Origin: Clostridiales bacterium
Lineage (GTDB): Bacteria; Bacillota; Clostridia; Christensenellales; QALW01
Assembly: GCA_018376855.1 (NCBI GenBank)
Contig: JAHAAN010000094.1
Location: 1-7,141, forward strand
Length of the DNA stretch: 7,141 nt
Reading direction: 5' to 3'
The notes under the pieces are model-generated. The model made no database searches. It worked only from the letters and a program-made list of their open reading frames with translations, and was not told the DNA's origin. Within the stretch, counting starts at the first letter, position 1. Each line of letters starts with the position of its first letter. Below, one piece after another: positions 6,572 through 7,141 of the stretch. The position numbers were made by a program, and so were the translations under genes.

Positions 6572-6599
6572 ATTTTAACACAATAAAGCATAAAAGCAA
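6572..6599 (-). promoter_or_regulatory. Likely promoter of yerC (extended -10)
   Basis: On the minus strand TTGCTT (6599-6594) is followed after 16 bp by TAAAAT (6577-6572), and TG one base upstream of the -10 hexamer makes it an extended -10 site. Transcription would begin near 6566, giving yerC a leader of about 250 nt. It faces away from the promoter of the lipoprotein gene. Confidence 0.6.
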
Positions 6600-6644
6600 A
6601 ATAAATTTTCAAATTTTTCACCACGTTTTATAAGGAAAATTACA

Positions 6645-6673
6645 TTGAATATTCCGGATATATGTGCTATAAT
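6645..6673 (+). promoter_or_regulatory. Promoter of the lipoprotein gene (extended -10)
   Basis: TTGAAT (6645-6650) and TATAAT (6668-6673) are separated by 17 bp, and the TGC just before the -10 hexamer adds an extended -10 element. This is a strong sigma-A promoter. Transcription would begin near 6680, leaving a leader of about 25 nt before the ATG at 6705. Confidence 0.88.
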
Positions 6674-6704
6674 GAACAAAACATTATTGAAAAGGAGCTT
6701 TCAT

Positions 6705-7141
6705 ATGAAACAGGTATTAAGCAAAATCACGATTATTGCCGTGATTGTCTGCGTTGCCTGCATGTGCTTTGTTGGCTGCGAAACCCCCCAAACACAAGGA
6801 ACTGCAACCCCCGGCACATCTGCAACTGCGCCGAACAACACGGACGAAGCAACAAACGCGCCGACTGATGAGCCGACTGCTACCCCTCCAAGAGAGATCG
6901 TTGAATATCCCTTTGCGGTAAGCGACATTAACTCTTTGGAGTACAGCTTTGAAGATCAGCAGATCTCCCAGCCCTTCTGGTACGGCAATGTGATGTACAA
7001 CGAATGCACCACCATGATCCAGCGTGCGGACGGTTCCATCACCGCCAAGCTGCTCTATAAGCCCACGCGCATTGTCTGCGTTCGCTCCAACGATTTCAAA
7101 ACCGTTTACGAAGAGGGCAAGGATTATACCTATGACGAAGA
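6705..7141 (+). CDS. Secreted lipoprotein, N-terminal part (gene continues past the right edge)
   Basis: The first 145 codons are in the window and the frame stays open to the end. ATG at 6705 has AGGAG 7 nt upstream. Residues 1-25 are a lipoprotein signal peptide: K2 and K7, a hydrophobic stretch from I8 to about V23, then the lipobox FVGC with C25 as the lipidated residue. The protein would be anchored on the outer face of the cytoplasmic membrane. Residues 26-62 form a Thr/Ala/Pro-rich linker (for example TPGTSATAPNNTDEATNAPT), typical of clostridial surface proteins. The visible globular part (about 64-145) contains FWYGNVMYNECTTMI and YKPTRIVCVRSNDFKTVYEE. From memory this resembles the N-terminal domain of some SGNH/GDSL-type hydrolases, but the catalytic region is not in the window, so the function stays open. 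It is divergent from yerC and not part of that operon. Confidence 0.9.
   Translation, partial: MKQVLSKITIIAVIVCVACMCFVGCETPQTQGTATPGTSATAPNNTDEATNAPTDEPTATPPREIVEYPFAVSDINSLEYSFEDQQISQPFWYGNVMYNECTTMIQRADGSITAKLLYKPTRIVCVRSNDFKTVYEEGKDYTYDE

Noticed and set aside
6364..6624. Minus-strand open frame of 86 codons in front of yerC
   Set aside because: It begins upstream of the inferred yerC promoter, changes abruptly from an AT-rich to an Arg/Ala/Pro-rich composition where the GC-rich block begins, and has no ribosome binding site. The block is better explained as non-coding.
6662..6868. Plus-strand open frame overlapping the lipoprotein start
   Set aside because: It is out of frame with the lipoprotein, starts inside the promoter region and lacks the ribosome binding site that serves the ATG at 6705.

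Overview
The window reads as chromosomal housekeeping DNA from a low-to-moderate GC Firmicute, most likely a member of the class Clostridia. The evidence is a YerC/TrpR-like regulator next to pcrA and ligA, tRNA genes with encoded CCA ends, strong purine-rich ribosome binding sites, near-consensus sigma-A promoters and a lipoprotein with a Thr/Pro-rich linker. Genus cannot be named from the sequence alone.

Layout, left to right. Positions 1-494 (minus strand) hold the first 164 codons of a FAD-dependent oxidoreductase that runs off the left edge. Positions 495-830 hold no supported gene. A strong bidirectional terminator (831-855) ends a two-gene tRNA unit on the minus strand, tRNA-Leu(TAG) followed by tRNA-Val(CAC), which has a perfect-consensus promoter at 1063-1091. 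Upstream of it on the same strand lie a Nudix hydrolase (1134-1631), the NAD-dependent DNA ligase ligA (1729-3720), the helicase pcrA (3735-5939) and the small TrpR-like regulator yerC (6026-6316). A GC-rich, foldable leader of about 250 nt separates yerC from its likely promoter (6572-6599). On the right a divergent extended -10 promoter (6645-6673) drives a lipoprotein gene (6705 onward, plus strand) that runs off the right edge.

Function. PcrA and LigA are a DNA repair and replication pair: PcrA unwinds DNA, removes RecA and acts at transcription-replication conflicts, and LigA seals nicks. They are tightly coupled here, with 14 nt between the genes. yerC, pcrA and ligA also lie close together in Bacillus subtilis (as yerC, yerF and yerG), so the cluster is conserved. 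An intrinsic-terminator-like hairpin between yerC and pcrA suggests that pcrA-ligA expression is partly uncoupled from yerC.

I do not see a mobile element, CRISPR array, defence system or other clearly new multi-gene system. The parts most worth a second look are non-coding: the GC-rich leader before yerC, the terminator-like hairpin just ahead of pcrA, and an unpaired 50-64 position shared by both tRNAs.
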